This document shows positions 63,571 through 64,000 of a DNA stretch of 64,000 nt, piece after piece. Position 1 is the first letter of the stretch, and every line of letters starts with the position of its first letter. The notes under the pieces are model-generated. The model had not been told where the DNA came from. It saw only the letters and a list, made by a program, of their open reading frames with translations, and did no database searches. This stretch comes from Ischnura elegans (Eukaryota > Arthropoda > Insecta > Odonata > Coenagrionidae). A program made the translations under genes and the position numbers. The DNA lies in the NCBI RefSeq assembly GCF_921293095.1, contig NC_060251.1, positions 55,073,585 through 55,137,584 of the forward strand. Direction: 5' to 3'.

Positions 63571-64000
63571 ATGTAAAAGACAATGCCATCTTATGATATA
63601 AAAAAGTTTCAATTTGTGGTTTTGCAGTCTTCGGCAATGCACGATCTATGAATGATTCCCCCTTTTTCCTGTGTGTCCACGGACATTGCTTTTTTGGTTA
63701 GGACAAATGTTTCTTTTTATAATATATTATGAAATAAAAGCAAGCCAAAAAGACTATTTTGGAATTTTTTTATTGTTGTAACTTGTTTTATGATAGATTT
63801 TATAATAATTTATTTAGTAAAGGCTGTTAATACACTAACACCTCTTCGAAAATCTACGTGGGACTTTCCATGGACATGACGAATCATAGTCTGTGGACAT
63901 TAAATTTGGGGAATATAATTTTTTTACTTATTTGCCTTTAAAATAAGTAAAAGGGTGAATAAAGTAATATGCCAGTTTAGTTTTGATTTAACAGTTTTGG
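63571..64000. other. No gene seen
   Basis: AT-rich end of the window with no recognisable feature. Confidence 0.4.

Overview
This is a stretch of nuclear DNA from a multicellular eukaryote, almost certainly an insect or other arthropod. It is AT-rich, has split genes with GT-AG introns and AATAAA poly(A) signals, and is packed with nested transposons and tRNA-derived SINEs. There are no bacterial operons, no Shine-Dalgarno sites and no CRISPR arrays. The species cannot be named from the sequence alone.

Two complete protein-coding genes can be assembled. They are tandem, same-strand paralogues of sigma-class glutathione S-transferase (GST). Gene 1 spans 26571-33082 (204 aa) and gene 2 spans 41704-49290 (205 aa). 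Each has four coding exons, and the first three have identical lengths (136, 168 and 143 nt) and identical intron phases. Each has an upstream 5' UTR splice acceptor and a downstream AATAAA, so each begins with an untranslated leader exon that lies further upstream. Possible leader exons end at 21123 and 35659. Intron 1 of gene 2 holds two convergent tRNA-Gly(TCC) genes (43786-43857 plus, 44328-44399 minus), and intron 2 holds a decayed relative of them.

The left arm (1-19 kb) is a transposon graveyard. A decayed non-LTR retrotransposon (LINE) lies on the minus strand at 0.92-1.89 kb. A second LINE (endonuclease, reverse transcriptase and C-terminal tail) is on the plus strand and stretches from about 3.58 to 11.16 kb because at least five later elements landed in it. 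One of those, a hAT-type element, was itself hit by a piggyBac-type MITE. Short hAT-like elements with CAGTGGCG-type ends and 8-bp target duplications recur across the window; at least fourteen can be delimited, several with perfect duplications.

The middle (19-26 kb) carries a 488-bp and a 1.23-kb hAT-like element, dispersed repeats and a possible leader exon of gene 1. The 26.5-49.3 kb block is the GST locus. Its introns and its intergenic gap contain an inverted SINE pair, a 1.3-kb hAT-like element with a nested fold-back element, a LINE tail, a Penelope-like fragment and a long inverted repeat. The right arm (49.3-64 kb) has no gene I can name. It holds a piggyBac-like element, an internally deleted mariner-type transposon, several TIR elements, further tails of the same LINE family (one with a 12-bp target duplication and a nested MITE), and a tRNA-derived SINE.

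The only clear cellular functions are glutathione conjugation or prostaglandin-D-synthase-like chemistry (the two GSTs) and glycine decoding (the tRNAs). No clearly new multi-gene system is visible. The most unusual items are the layered transposon record, a 3.3-kb AT-rich element of unknown class at about 6.0-9.34 kb, and the tRNA pair inside a GST intron.
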